From Bradyrhizobium iriomotense (GTDB lineage: Bacteria > Pseudomonadota > Alphaproteobacteria > Rhizobiales > Xanthobacteraceae), in assembly GCF_030160715.1 (NCBI RefSeq), contig NZ_BSOW01000011.1, positions 1-64,000 on the forward strand: 64,000 nt of DNA. The letters run 5' to 3'. The stretch's first letter is position 1; the number at the start of each line of letters is the position of its first letter. The notes beneath the pieces were generated by a model, which worked only from the letters and a program-made list of their open reading frames with translations, had not been told where the DNA came from and searched no databases. The translations under genes and the position numbers were made by a program. Positions 1 to 7,373 of this stretch are shown piece by piece.

Positions 1-64
1 GAACGGCGACCCAGCTCGGGCCGTCACCCGGGCTGGGCCATTCCTCACGGAACGGCACCATCAT
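1..64 (-). CDS. possible 5' end of a gene running off the left edge
   Basis: A minus-strand reading frame opens with two adjacent ATG codons at 64 and 61 and stays open to the window edge (21 codons, starting MMVPFREEWPSPGDG). No clear Shine-Dalgarno sequence precedes it and too little is visible to assign a family. It is kept only as a possible partial gene. The dispersed palindrome at 85-165 would then lie between its start and the 3' end of the lactonase gene. Confidence 0.3.
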   Translation of the reverse strand, partial: MMVPFREEWPSPGDGPSWVAV

Positions 65-84
65 AAGCGATCGCGCTAATACAA

Positions 85-165
85 GGGTGGGTTAGCGAAG
101 CGTAACCCACCGCTTTCGTGGCCGCGTCTACAGACGAGGTGGGTTACGCCTTCGCTAACCCACCC
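85..165. repeat. dispersed palindromic repeat, family R1 copy 1
   Basis: Two near-complementary arms (85-111 and 138-165) built around the core GGTTAGCGAAGCGTAACCC, separated by about 26 bases. A second copy of the same family is at 62123-62211. Both copies are followed by the same flank, CTACGATTCTCG. The layout is that of an extragenic palindromic element capable of forming a long hairpin. There is no T-run, so it is not a typical intrinsic terminator. Confidence 0.85.
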
Positions 166-191
166 TACGATTCTCGCGAGGACGGGAACAG

Positions 192-1187
192 CTATCCCCC
201 CAGCGCGCCCTGTGTGTTCACATACAGCGCGTAGATCGACTGGCTCGCCGCCATGAACAGGCGGTTGCGCTTCAGCCCGCCGAAGCAGAGGTTGGCGCAG
301 CGTTCGGGCAGGGCGATGCGGCCGATCATGACGCCGTCGGGCGCAAACACCACGACGCCGTCGAGCTCGGGATCGCCCATGCCCCAGCCGCACCAGAGAT
401 TGCCGTCGATGTCGCAGCGCATGCCGTCCGGCGTGCCTGGCCCCGCATCGATGAAGACGCGCTTGTTGGAAATCGTGGTGCCGTCGGGCGACACGTCATA
501 GGCGAGGATCTTGCGGTTCGGTTGCCCGCGCGATTCCACGACGTAGAGAATCTTCTCGTCCGGCGAGAAGCACAGCCCGTTCGGGCCGAGCACGCCCTCG
601 GCGACGATGGTCGCCTTGCCGGTCGTCGGATCGAGCCGGTAGACGTTCGGGTCGATCTCCGACTCCGCCTTGTAGCCCTCGTAATTGCCGAGCAGCCCGA
701 ACACGGGATCGGTGAACCAGATCGCGCCGTCTGACTTCACGACGATGTCGTTCGGCGAGTTCAACCGCTTGCCGTTGAAGGAGTCCATCAGCACCGTGAT
801 CGCGCCGTCATATTCGGTGCGCACCACCCGGCGGCCGCCATGCTCGCAGGTGAGCAGCCGGCCCTGGCGATCCCTCGTGTTGCCGTTGGCGAAATTGGAG
901 GGCTTTCGGAAAACGGAAACCGCGCCGGTCTCCTCCTCCCATTTGATGATCCGCTGGTTGGGGATGTCGCTGCACAGGAGATACCGGCCGTCGCCGAACC
1001 ACACCGGCCCTTCGGCCCAGCGCAGGCCGGTCGTGAGCCGTTCCACAGCCGAGAGCTTCAGCCAGTATTTCTCAAACCTTGGGTCTAGTGCACTTATCGC
1101 CGGATCGGGGTAATAGGTCGCCGGCCGCCAGCCTTGCGAGTATCCTTGGGCAGAGGATCCTTGGGAATGTGACGATGCATCGGACAT
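192..1187 (-). CDS. SMP-30/gluconolactonase/LRE family lactonase
   Basis: 331-residue six-bladed beta-propeller of the SMP-30/gluconolactonase family, expected to hydrolyse a sugar-acid lactone in the cytoplasm (no signal peptide). Residues in the usual metal-ligand positions are visible: E59 in RWAEGP, N146 in NSPNDIVV, N203 in GPNGLCFSPD and D254 in TPDGMRCD. It is divergent from the uronate dehydrogenase-like gene with 91 bases between the starts. A dehydrogenase making a lactone beside a lactonase opening it is a coherent oxidative sugar-acid route. The exact substrate is inferred from context only. Confidence 0.88.
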   Translation of the reverse strand: MSDASSHSQGSSAQGYSQGWRPATYYPDPAISALDPRFEKYWLKLSAVERLTTGLRWAEGPVWFGDGRYLLCSDIPNQRIIKWEEETGAVSVFRKPSNFANGNTRDRQGRLLTCEHGGRRVVRTEYDGAITVLMDSFNGKRLNSPNDIVVKSDGAIWFTDPVFGLLGNYEGYKAESEIDPNVYRLDPTTGKATIVAEGVLGPNGLCFSPDEKILYVVESRGQPNRKILAYDVSPDGTTISNKRVFIDAGPGTPDGMRCDIDGNLWCGWGMGDPELDGVVVFAPDGVMIGRIALPERCANLCFGGLKRNRLFMAASQSIYALYVNTQGALGG

Positions 1188-1243
1188 GTGCAGTTCTCGT
1201 TGTTGCGTCCCCTCTGGCCAAGTCTGCTATCATCAGTGCCCTA

Positions 1244-1260
1244 CGACCGCAAACCGGTCG
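1244..1260. promoter_or_regulatory. short inverted repeat in divergent promoter region
   Basis: A 6-5-6 inverted repeat (CGACCG, five bases, CGGTCG) lies in the 91-bp spacer between the divergent lactonase and dehydrogenase genes, just upstream of the dehydrogenase ribosome binding site (GAGGGAAG). It is a candidate operator. The size and symmetry are suggestive but short enough to arise by chance. Confidence 0.35.
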
Positions 1261-1278
1261 CTACCAACGAGGGAAGAA

Positions 1279-2103
1279 ATGCCGCGTATTTTGATGACGG
1301 GAGCTTCGGGCGGAATCGGCAGCGCGATGCGCAAATTGCTGCCGCCGATCTATCCGGATCTCCTGCTCTCCGACATCAAGCCGCCCGCCGATCTCGGCGC
1401 CAACGAGACGTTCAAGGCGGCGGATCTGTCCGATCTCGCGCAATGCGAGGCGATCTGCGAGGGCGTCGACGGCATCCTGCATTTCGGCGGCTATTCCGTC
1501 GAAGGCCCTTGGAACGATATTCTCCAGGCCAATATCATCGGCGGCTACAATCTGTTCGAGGCGGCGCGCAAGAAGGGCGTCAAGCGCGTGGTGTTCGCCT
1601 CGTCCAACCACGCGGTCGGCTTCTATCCGCGCCACCACAAGATCGGCACCGACGTAACCCCGCGCCCCGACGGCCGCTACGGCGTCAGCAAGGTGTTTGG
1701 CGAGGCGGTCGGCGCACTCTATGCCGACAAGCACGGGCTGAAGGTGACATGCCTGCGCATAGGCAATTTCGGCGACATGCCGCTCGACCAGCGCCGGCTC
1801 TCGATCTGGCTGAAGCCCGACGACCTCGTGCAGCTCTGCCGCATCGGGCTCGAACATCCCGACATCCATTTCGAGGTCTTCTACGGCGCCTCCCTGAACG
1901 AGCGCGCCTGGTGGGACAACAGTCGCGCCTACGCGTTCGGCTATCGCCCCACCGGCCGCGCCGAAGATTTCCGCGAGCACGCCATGGCCGAGCAGGCCAA
2001 GCTGATGCCGGATCCGGTCGGCGACCATTTCCAGGGCGGCGCGTTCTGCAGCAACGAATTCGATGGCGACGCGAGCCGCATCATCGACTGGAACAAGCGG
2101 TAG
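1279..2103 (+). CDS. NAD-dependent uronate dehydrogenase-like SDR epimerase/dehydratase
   Basis: 274-residue extended short-chain dehydrogenase. The glycine-rich nucleotide loop TGASGGIG is at residues 7-14, the catalytic tyrosine and lysine lie in YGVSK (Y134, K138), and the serines sit in FASSNHAVG (109-110). The overall pattern, including PRPDGRYGVSK and WWDNS, closely resembles known bacterial uronate dehydrogenases, which oxidise galacturonate or glucuronate to the aldaro-lactone. An upstream in-frame ATG (1186) exists, but the start at 1279 is chosen because GAGGGAAG precedes it and the Rossmann fold begins there. The neighbouring lactonase and the downstream dehydratase and TRAP genes fit a uronate pathway. 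Confidence 0.82.
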   Translation: MPRILMTGASGGIGSAMRKLLPPIYPDLLLSDIKPPADLGANETFKAADLSDLAQCEAICEGVDGILHFGGYSVEGPWNDILQANIIGGYNLFEAARKKGVKRVVFASSNHAVGFYPRHHKIGTDVTPRPDGRYGVSKVFGEAVGALYADKHGLKVTCLRIGNFGDMPLDQRRLSIWLKPDDLVQLCRIGLEHPDIHFEVFYGASLNERAWWDNSRAYAFGYRPTGRAEDFREHAMAEQAKLMPDPVGDHFQGGAFCSNEFDGDASRIIDWNKR

Positions 2104-2124
2104 GGCGTAAGTCCGGGCTACGTT

Positions 2125-2619
2125 GTGGATATTCCATCAGACGTGCGATCACTCTTTATCGCGGCCGGCTGGCATGCCGGCCGCCGCACCGGCGTAGATG
2201 CAAGGGTGCCGCTACGCCACCCGGCGCGCGTTATATTGGAAGAGTTGGGCGGCCTTCATGTTGGTCAGTGCGGGGCTGGCATTGAGTGTGCCGCTTCCGA
2301 TCTTGAGTTTCGCTCTTGCGAGGTAGACGACGACGTTATTTCGGTTTGGAGCCAATTGCTCAGAAGCAAGCTTGTCGCTGTCGCAGAAGTGCACCATCGT
2401 CACGGCTGGTTGCTTGTTGATGAGACCGGTCGATGCTTCGGTGCAAGCCAGATAAACGACTCCTTCTACTACGAAGGCGGCAATTCCGGAGAGGCCATTG
2501 AGCGGCTACTGCTCGGGCGAAGGGCGCGACCCATGCTTCGGCCCGATGAGGATGAGGTCGTTCTTTACGGTGAAACGTTCTCCCGTGGACATCCGTCGGT
2601 CTTTGCTTACGATTCCTGA
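2125..2619 (+). CDS. SUKH-3-like immunity protein
   Basis: 164 residues with a GTG start. The layout matches the SUKH-3 immunity family: an AAGWHAGR motif at the N-terminus, a hydrophobic ILEELGGLHVG block, a central AVAEV.HHRHGWLLVDETGRCFG strand pair, and a C-terminal GEAIERLLLG helix. SUKH proteins neutralise co-encoded polymorphic or contact-dependent toxins. No toxin gene is visible here. Base composition is visibly less GC-rich than the neighbours, with more irregular codon use, suggesting acquisition. The 3' end overlaps the convergent next gene by 13 bases. Confidence 0.72.
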   Translation: MDIPSDVRSLFIAAGWHAGRRTGVDARVPLRHPARVILEELGGLHVGQCGAGIECAASDLEFRSCEVDDDVISVWSQLLRSKLVAVAEVHHRHGWLLVDETGRCFGASQINDSFYYEGGNSGEAIERLLLGRRARPMLRPDEDEVVLYGETFSRGHPSVFAYDS

Positions 2620-2918
2620 CGTCCGGTTGGTGCGTTGGCAAACGCCTTTCGAACGGCAGGGAGTCTGTCCGCCAATCCTATGTTTTCGGCGGCCCGCTCC
2701 AGATCGCGCCAAAACCCGCTGCGAGCGGAAAGAAGATGACCGAGTTCCTCCAAAACGTCGAAGGCTAACCCAAGTTCGTTGTGCTTCAGGAATTCCTGGT
2801 ATTGGGCTAACAGCGCTGACCGCTGTTCGTGCGGCACTTCGGGCAAGGCATGTCGCGCGCGTTCGAGCAGCGTTTCGGTTACCTTCCAGCGCTTGATAAG
2901 CTCGGGGTCTGGCATCAC
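2607..2918 (-). CDS. small helical protein, possible immunity protein
   Basis: 103 residues, predicted almost entirely helical, with a motif HNELGLAFDVLEELG followed by FWRDLERAAENIGL. I have the impression of a small family of similar proteins recurring beside polymorphic toxin loci (MafI-like or unassigned immunity proteins), but I cannot confirm this without a profile search. It converges on and slightly overlaps the SUKH-3-like gene, which supports a shared immunity island. The alternative is an unrelated hypothetical protein. No signal peptide or membrane segment. Confidence 0.6.
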   Translation of the reverse strand: MMPDPELIKRWKVTETLLERARHALPEVPHEQRSALLAQYQEFLKHNELGLAFDVLEELGHLLSARSGFWRDLERAAENIGLADRLPAVRKAFANAPTGRQES

Positions 2919-2980
2919 ACCATTTCATCAGTTTTGCGGGCTCGTTGCCACATCGCGATCGTTTTTGCTGACCAACTAGC

Positions 2981-3664
2981 CTACCGCTCAGCGTCCCCCG
3001 CAATCCGCGCCAGATAATCCGACTTGCTGAACTGCATATGGTCCACACACAGCTGCGCCAGCGCCCAGCTGTCGCGGCCCTTCAAGAGCTCGATCATCAG
3101 CTCATGCTGCCGCCGCGACTGCGCCAGCCCGTCGCGGTCGGCGAGGTTCTTCGCGCGCATCGGCAGTGTCAGGTTCATATAGTCCTGGAGCGAGCGCACC
3201 AGATAGGGATTGCCGCAGGCGGAGAACAGCGCGAGGTGGAAGGCGTCGTTGGTCTCATGAATGCCGCGCAGGTCCCGCACCTCGGCCTTCGCGCAATAGT
3301 CCCGTTGCAGCGCGGTCAGCTCGTCAATCAGGGCCTGCGGCGCGGGCAGGGGGATCATCAGCGCGGCCTGCCGGGTCAGCATCTCCCTGACCTCGTAGAT
3401 CTGCCGGACCTCCTCGGCCGAATAGAACCGCACGGTGGCGCCGACATTCTTCTCGCGGCGAACGATGCCGCGCCGCTCGGCATCCACCAGCGCCTGTCGC
3501 ACGAAGTGCCGCGAGGTGCCATAGCGCGACATCAGCGCGTCCTCGGTCAGGCGCGCCGCTGGCGGGAAGCGGCCGAAGATGATGTCCTCCTCGAGCCGCG
3601 CGACCACGTCGTCCGGGTCCTCACGCCGAACTGCCGCCGGGCTCGCGCTCAAAGTCTCCGTCAT
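2981..3664 (-). CDS. GntR family transcriptional regulator (FCD domain)
   Basis: 227-residue regulator of the FadR/VanR branch: an N-terminal winged helix-turn-helix (DALMSRYGTSRHFVRQALVD, about residues 40-65, then a wing RRGIVRREKNVGATV) followed by an all-helical FCD effector domain. It is divergent from the dehydratase-TRAP operon with 183 bases between the starts. It probably represses that operon and itself in response to a sugar-acid intermediate. GGGAGG precedes the ATG at a normal distance. The paired inverted repeats in the spacer are its likely operators. Confidence 0.9.
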   Translation of the reverse strand: MTETLSASPAAVRREDPDDVVARLEEDIIFGRFPPAARLTEDALMSRYGTSRHFVRQALVDAERRGIVRREKNVGATVRFYSAEEVRQIYEVREMLTRQAALMIPLPAPQALIDELTALQRDYCAKAEVRDLRGIHETNDAFHLALFSACGNPYLVRSLQDYMNLTLPMRAKNLADRDGLAQSRRQHELMIELLKGRDSWALAQLCVDHMQFSKSDYLARIAGDAER

Positions 3665-3725
3665 CCCCTTGGCCTCCCGGGCCGGGCCCGTGGTTCGGTC
3701 GCTCCTGTGGAGCAGGGAGGGGCTG

Positions 3726-3802
3726 GATTGTCAATAATATGCCGCATGCGGCAGTGCTGGGATCGGAAAAAGCTTTAATGGTGGCCTCCGTTATTGACAA
3801 TC
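3726..3802. promoter_or_regulatory. symmetric divergent operator/promoter region for the GntR gene and dehydratase operon
   Basis: Three nested features are visible. GATTGTCAATAA at 3726-3737 is repeated exactly in inverted form as TTATTGACAATC at 3791-3802. Between them lies a perfect 14-base palindrome, TGCCGCATGCGGCA, at 3740-3753. Each outer arm contains a TTGACA box reading outward (plus strand 3794-3799; minus strand 3730-3735), so the arms may overlap the -35 elements of both divergent promoters. A plausible plus-strand -10 is TACGAC at 3816-3821. The layout suggests GntR-mediated co-repression through DNA looping or paired binding. Confidence 0.65.
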
Positions 3803-3847
3803 AGGGGGTAGCCTGTACGACAATGGCGAGGCGGATGGAGTGGCATC

Positions 3848-5578
3848 ATGACGAGCGGCTTGCGCAAAGGGCTGACGAGCTATGGCGATGCCGGCTTCTC
3901 GCTGTTCCTGCGCAAGGCCTTCATCAAGGCCATGGGCTATTCCGACGACGCGCTCGAGCGCCCGATCGTCGGCATCACCAACACTTACAGTGATTACAAT
4001 CCCTGTCATGGCAACGTGCCGCAGATCATCGAGGCGGCCAAGCGTGGCGTGATGCTGTCGGGCGCGATGCCGTTCGTGTTCCCGACCATCTCGATCGCCG
4101 AGAGCTTTGCCCATCCGACCTCGATGTATCTGCGCAACCTGATGGCGATGGACACCGAGGAGATGATCCGGGCGCAGCCGATGGATTCGGTGATCGTGAT
4201 CGGCGGCTGCGACAAGACTCTTCCCGCGCAGGTGATGGCGGCGATCAGCGCCGATCTGCCGACCGTGGTCATTCCTGTCGGTCCCATGGTGGTCGGCCAT
4301 CACAAGGGCGAGGTGCTGGGCGCCTGCACCGACTGCCGCCGGCTGTGGGCAAAGTATCGCGCCGGCGACATCGACGACGCCGAGATCGAGGCGGTCAACG
4401 GCCGGCTCGCGCCGTCGGTCGGCACCTGCATGGTGATGGGCACGGCCTCGACCATGGCCTGCATGATCGAGGCGATGGGGCTTTCGCTGCCGATGAGCGC
4501 AACGATCCCGGCGCCGCACGCCGAGCGCTTCCGACTGGCGGAGGCGAGCGGCAAGGTCGCCGCCGAGATGGCGAAGACGAAGGGGCCGAAGCCGAGCGAA
4601 TTGCTGACGCAGGCCTCCTTCAAAAATGCGCAGGTCGTGCTTCAGGCGATCGGCGGCTCGACCAACGGCCTGATCCATCTGACCGCGATGGCGCATCGCT
4701 CGCCGCACCGGCTCGATCTCGATGCCTTCGACAAGCTCGGCCGCGAAGTGCCGGTGCTGGTCGACCTCAAACCGTCCGGCGAGCACTATATGGAGCATTT
4801 CCATCACGCCGGCGGCGTGCCGAAGCTGCTGGCGCAGCTCGGCGATCTCATCGATCTCGACGCCAAGACGATTTCTGGACAGACGCTCCGCGACGTCGTC
4901 GCCAGTGCGGAAGCGGTGCCCGGCCAGGACGCCATTCGTCCGCGCGATAATCCGATCAAGCCGGAAGGCGGGCTTGCCGTCCTGCACGGCAATCTCGCGC
5001 CACGCGGTGCGGTCATCAAGCAATCGGCCGCAAGCCCCAAACTGTTGCAGCACACCGGGCGCGCCGTGGTGTTCGAATCCGTCGAGGACATGACCTTGCG
5101 GGTCGACGATCCCGATCTCGACGTCACTGCGGATGACGTGTTGGTGCTGCGCAATGCGGGTCCGAAGGGCGCGCCCGGAATGCCCGAGGCGGGTTACTTG
5201 CCGATCCCGAAGAAGCTCGCGCGTGGCGGCACCAAGGACATGGTGCGCATCTCGGACGCGCGCATGAGCGGCACGGCGTTCGGTACCATCGTCCTCCATA
5301 TCACGCCGGAATCCGCGGTCGGTGGTCCCTTGGCGCTGGTGAAGAACGGCGACATGATCCGGCTGGACGTTGCCAAGCGCAGCATCGAGCTTCTGGTTGA
5401 TGATGCGGAGTTGGCGCGGCGGCGCACGGCCTTGAAGCTTCCGGCGACGTCGGACGAAGCCAGGCGTGGCTATGCCTGGCTGTTCAACGAGACCATCTTG
5501 CAGGCCGACGAGGGCTGCGACTTCGATTTCATGCAGAGGACCGGACCAAAGACCGAGCAAAGCACTGAAAAAGGGTGA
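3848..5578 (+). CDS. IlvD/Edd family dehydratase (sugar-acid dehydratase type)
   Basis: 576-residue member of the IlvD/Edd family, which dehydrates dihydroxy acids to 2-keto-3-deoxy acids. Three cysteines in the places expected for the iron-sulfur cluster are present: C53 (NPCHGN), C121 (GGCDKT) and C194 (GTCMVMG). The divergent position beside a GntR regulator and upstream of a TRAP importer favours the arabinonate/xylonate/aldarate dehydratase branch over branched-chain amino acid synthesis. It is the first gene of the operon with dctPQM. The C-terminal YAWLFNETILQADEGCDFDFM segment is typical of the sugar-acid subgroup. The exact substrate is not determined. Confidence 0.88.
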   Translation: MTSGLRKGLTSYGDAGFSLFLRKAFIKAMGYSDDALERPIVGITNTYSDYNPCHGNVPQIIEAAKRGVMLSGAMPFVFPTISIAESFAHPTSMYLRNLMAMDTEEMIRAQPMDSVIVIGGCDKTLPAQVMAAISADLPTVVIPVGPMVVGHHKGEVLGACTDCRRLWAKYRAGDIDDAEIEAVNGRLAPSVGTCMVMGTASTMACMIEAMGLSLPMSATIPAPHAERFRLAEASGKVAAEMAKTKGPKPSELLTQASFKNAQVVLQAIGGSTNGLIHLTAMAHRSPHRLDLDAFDKLGREVPVLVDLKPSGEHYMEHFHHAGGVPKLLAQLGDLIDLDAKTISGQTLRDVVASAEAVPGQDAIRPRDNPIKPEGGLAVLHGNLAPRGAVIKQSAASPKLLQHTGRAVVFESVEDMTLRVDDPDLDVTADDVLVLRNAGPKGAPGMPEAGYLPIPKKLARGGTKDMVRISDARMSGTAFGTIVLHITPESAVGGPLALVKNGDMIRLDVAKRSIELLVDDAELARRRTALKLPATSDEARRGYAWLFNETILQADEGCDFDFMQRTGPKTEQSTEKG

Positions 5579-5638
5579 GCGACCACCCGCAAAACTGTTC
5601 AGCCGCAAAAGCGGCGAACCATAAAACAGGGGGAGACG

Positions 5639-6634
5639 ATGATTGCACGATCCATGCTTGGGCTGGCGGCAACGGCCGCGATCCTGTTCGTCACGGGCGC
5701 GTCGGCACAGGAGGTGAAGCACTATCGCTTCGCCTATGACCAGCCGCGCAACACCGGCTATTCGATCGCTGGGGACCTCTTTGCCGACAAGCTCAAGGAA
5801 TTGAGCAAGGGTACCATGATCATCGATCAGTATCCCGGTGCGCAGCTCGGCCAGGAGCCGCAGGTGCTCCAGCTCGTGAAGGCGGGCGACATCGAATTCG
5901 CTATCATCTCCTCCGCCAACACCGCGACCATCTCGCCGCAGGCCGGCGTGATGTCGTTGCACTTCCTGTTCCGCGACGAAAATCACGTGATCAAGGGATT
6001 GGCCGATCCAAAAGTGTTCGATGCACTCAAGACCATGATCGACGAGACCACGCAGGGTCTGCATTTGATTGCGACGGGATCGCAGGGCGTGCGCCACATG
6101 TATTCCAAGAGGGAGATCCACAACGTCGGCGACATCAAGGGGCTGAAGGTCCGCGTGCAGGCGACTGCGACAGAGGACACCATGTTCCCGGCCTATGGCG
6201 CCCAGACGGTGCACATGCCGTTCGGCAGCGTCTACACCTCGCTCCAGACCGGCGTTGTCGACGTCGCCGAGAACAGCATCAACGTCTATCTCGTCAACAA
6301 GCACTACGAGGTGGCGCCGGTCCTCAACATCACCGAGCACGAGGCCAACAACGCGCTGGTGTTCGTCTCCGACAAGCTCTGGCAGAGCCTGTCGGCCGAG
6401 CAGAAGCAGTGGGTGCTGACGGCGGCGAACGAGATCAGCTCGAAGGAGCCGCAGAAGGCGTTCGAGCTGGAGCGCAGCGCAGCCGCGAAGCTGAAGAAGA
6501 TGGGCGTCAAGATCGTCGACAACGTCGACAAGAAGAGCTTTACGACGATCGCCGATCCCTATCTCGACAAGCTCGCCAAGGATCTTGGCCCGCATGCCGA
6601 GAAGATCAAGAACCTGATCCGGTCGATCAATTAA
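5639..6634 (+). CDS. TRAP transporter solute-binding protein (DctP family)
   Basis: 331-residue periplasmic binding protein with a signal peptide (hydrophobic core LGLAATAAILFVTG, cleavage after ASA about residue 23). The DctP domain follows, including FPAYGAQTVHMPFGSVYTSL and the conserved arginine region LKVRVQAT. It delivers a carboxylated substrate, probably the sugar acid processed by the upstream dehydratase, to the DctQM membrane complex. A strong GGGGGAG site precedes the ATG. It is followed by a large inverted repeat rather than directly by dctQ, which may raise its expression over the membrane subunits. Confidence 0.93.
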   Translation: MIARSMLGLAATAAILFVTGASAQEVKHYRFAYDQPRNTGYSIAGDLFADKLKELSKGTMIIDQYPGAQLGQEPQVLQLVKAGDIEFAIISSANTATISPQAGVMSLHFLFRDENHVIKGLADPKVFDALKTMIDETTQGLHLIATGSQGVRHMYSKREIHNVGDIKGLKVRVQATATEDTMFPAYGAQTVHMPFGSVYTSLQTGVVDVAENSINVYLVNKHYEVAPVLNITEHEANNALVFVSDKLWQSLSAEQKQWVLTAANEISSKEPQKAFELERSAAAKLKKMGVKIVDNVDKKSFTTIADPYLDKLAKDLGPHAEKIKNLIRSIN

Positions 6635-6650
6635 GGCGGCGCAGACTGCC

Positions 6651-6789
6651 ATCTCTCCGCGTCGTCCCGGCGAAGGCCGGGACCCATAGTCACAGGATTG
6701 AGTTTGGCGAAGACTCGGAGTCGCCAGCTCGCGCAACAACTCCCTTTCGGGGTTATGGGTCCCGGCCTTCGCCGGGACGACGGAGAGGT
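6651..6789. repeat. 28-bp perfect inverted repeat (family R2 copy 1) extending over the dctQ ribosome binding site
   Basis: The arms at 6661-6688 and 6754-6781 (core GGCGAAGGCCGGGACCCATA and its complement) are perfectly complementary over 28 bases. After a two-base bulge, CTCTCC at 6653-6658 can also pair with GGAGAG at 6782-6787, the Shine-Dalgarno sequence of dctQ (ATG at 6792). The element lies inside the TRAP operon between the binding protein and small permease genes. A degenerate copy is at 15315-15406. It could stabilise the dctP mRNA end and dampen dctQM translation. Confidence 0.85.
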
Positions 6790-6791
6790 CA

Positions 6792-7373
6792 ATGGCCATC
6801 GCCGACAAGCTCGTCCTGACGCGGCAGCGTCACCTGAAATGGGGCGCGCTCGACTGGCTCGAGCTTGCGCTGATGATGCTTTGCGGCGTGCTCTGCTTCG
6901 GCTTCTCGCTGTCGGTGACCGCCGACATCGTCACCCGCACCATCGGTCATCCCTGGCTGTGGCTCCAGGAGGTCACCTCGACGCTGTTCATCTACGCGAT
7001 CTTCATCGGCACGGCGGTCGCGACCCGGCGCAACGATCATCTCTATCTGACCGCGATCTCGGAGGCGATGCAGGGCACGCCGCGACTGATCGTCGAGATC
7101 GTCATCCGCATCGTCGTGCTCGGCGTCGCCGCCTGCCTGATCTGGTATGGCTATCTCAACTATCTCCGCGGCTTCGGCAGCTTTCGCCTGCCGTCGGGCA
7201 CGCCGATCGCCTCGCTTTATGCCATCATTCCGGTATCGGGCGTCCTGATCGGCCTGTTCACCATCGAGCAGCTTGTCAACGGCATGCGCAACGGTTTTGA
7301 TCATCCCGAACCGCTGGACGAGAGCGCCGCGCCGATTCCCGATGCCAATACGCAGACGAGGGTGCAGCCGTGA
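6792..7373 (+). CDS. TRAP transporter small permease (DctQ family)
   Basis: 193-residue inner-membrane protein with four predicted membrane segments and the DctQ signature (WLQEVTSTLFIYAIFIGTAV, then ATRRNDHLYLTAI). It forms the membrane complex with the large permease, whose start overlaps its stop. The ribosome binding site GGAGAGG at 6782-6788 lies in the distal part of the preceding inverted repeat, so its access may depend on RNA folding. Function is assigned by family and operon position. Confidence 0.92.
   Translation: MAIADKLVLTRQRHLKWGALDWLELALMMLCGVLCFGFSLSVTADIVTRTIGHPWLWLQEVTSTLFIYAIFIGTAVATRRNDHLYLTAISEAMQGTPRLIVEIVIRIVVLGVAACLIWYGYLNYLRGFGSFRLPSGTPIASLYAIIPVSGVLIGLFTIEQLVNGMRNGFDHPEPLDESAAPIPDANTQTRVQP

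Noticed and set aside
5602..5615. Small GCCGC-AAAA-GCGGC hairpin upstream of dctP as a possible terminator or riboswitch
   Set aside because: Only a five-base stem, no U-run, and no riboswitch consensus visible; it sits just before a strong ribosome binding site.
3791..6808. 1005-residue minus-strand open frame antisense to the dehydratase and dctP genes
   Set aside because: Rich in Arg, His, Leu and Asp with no recognisable domain; it is the codon-position shadow expected opposite high-GC genes. The plus-strand genes have clear families and start sites.
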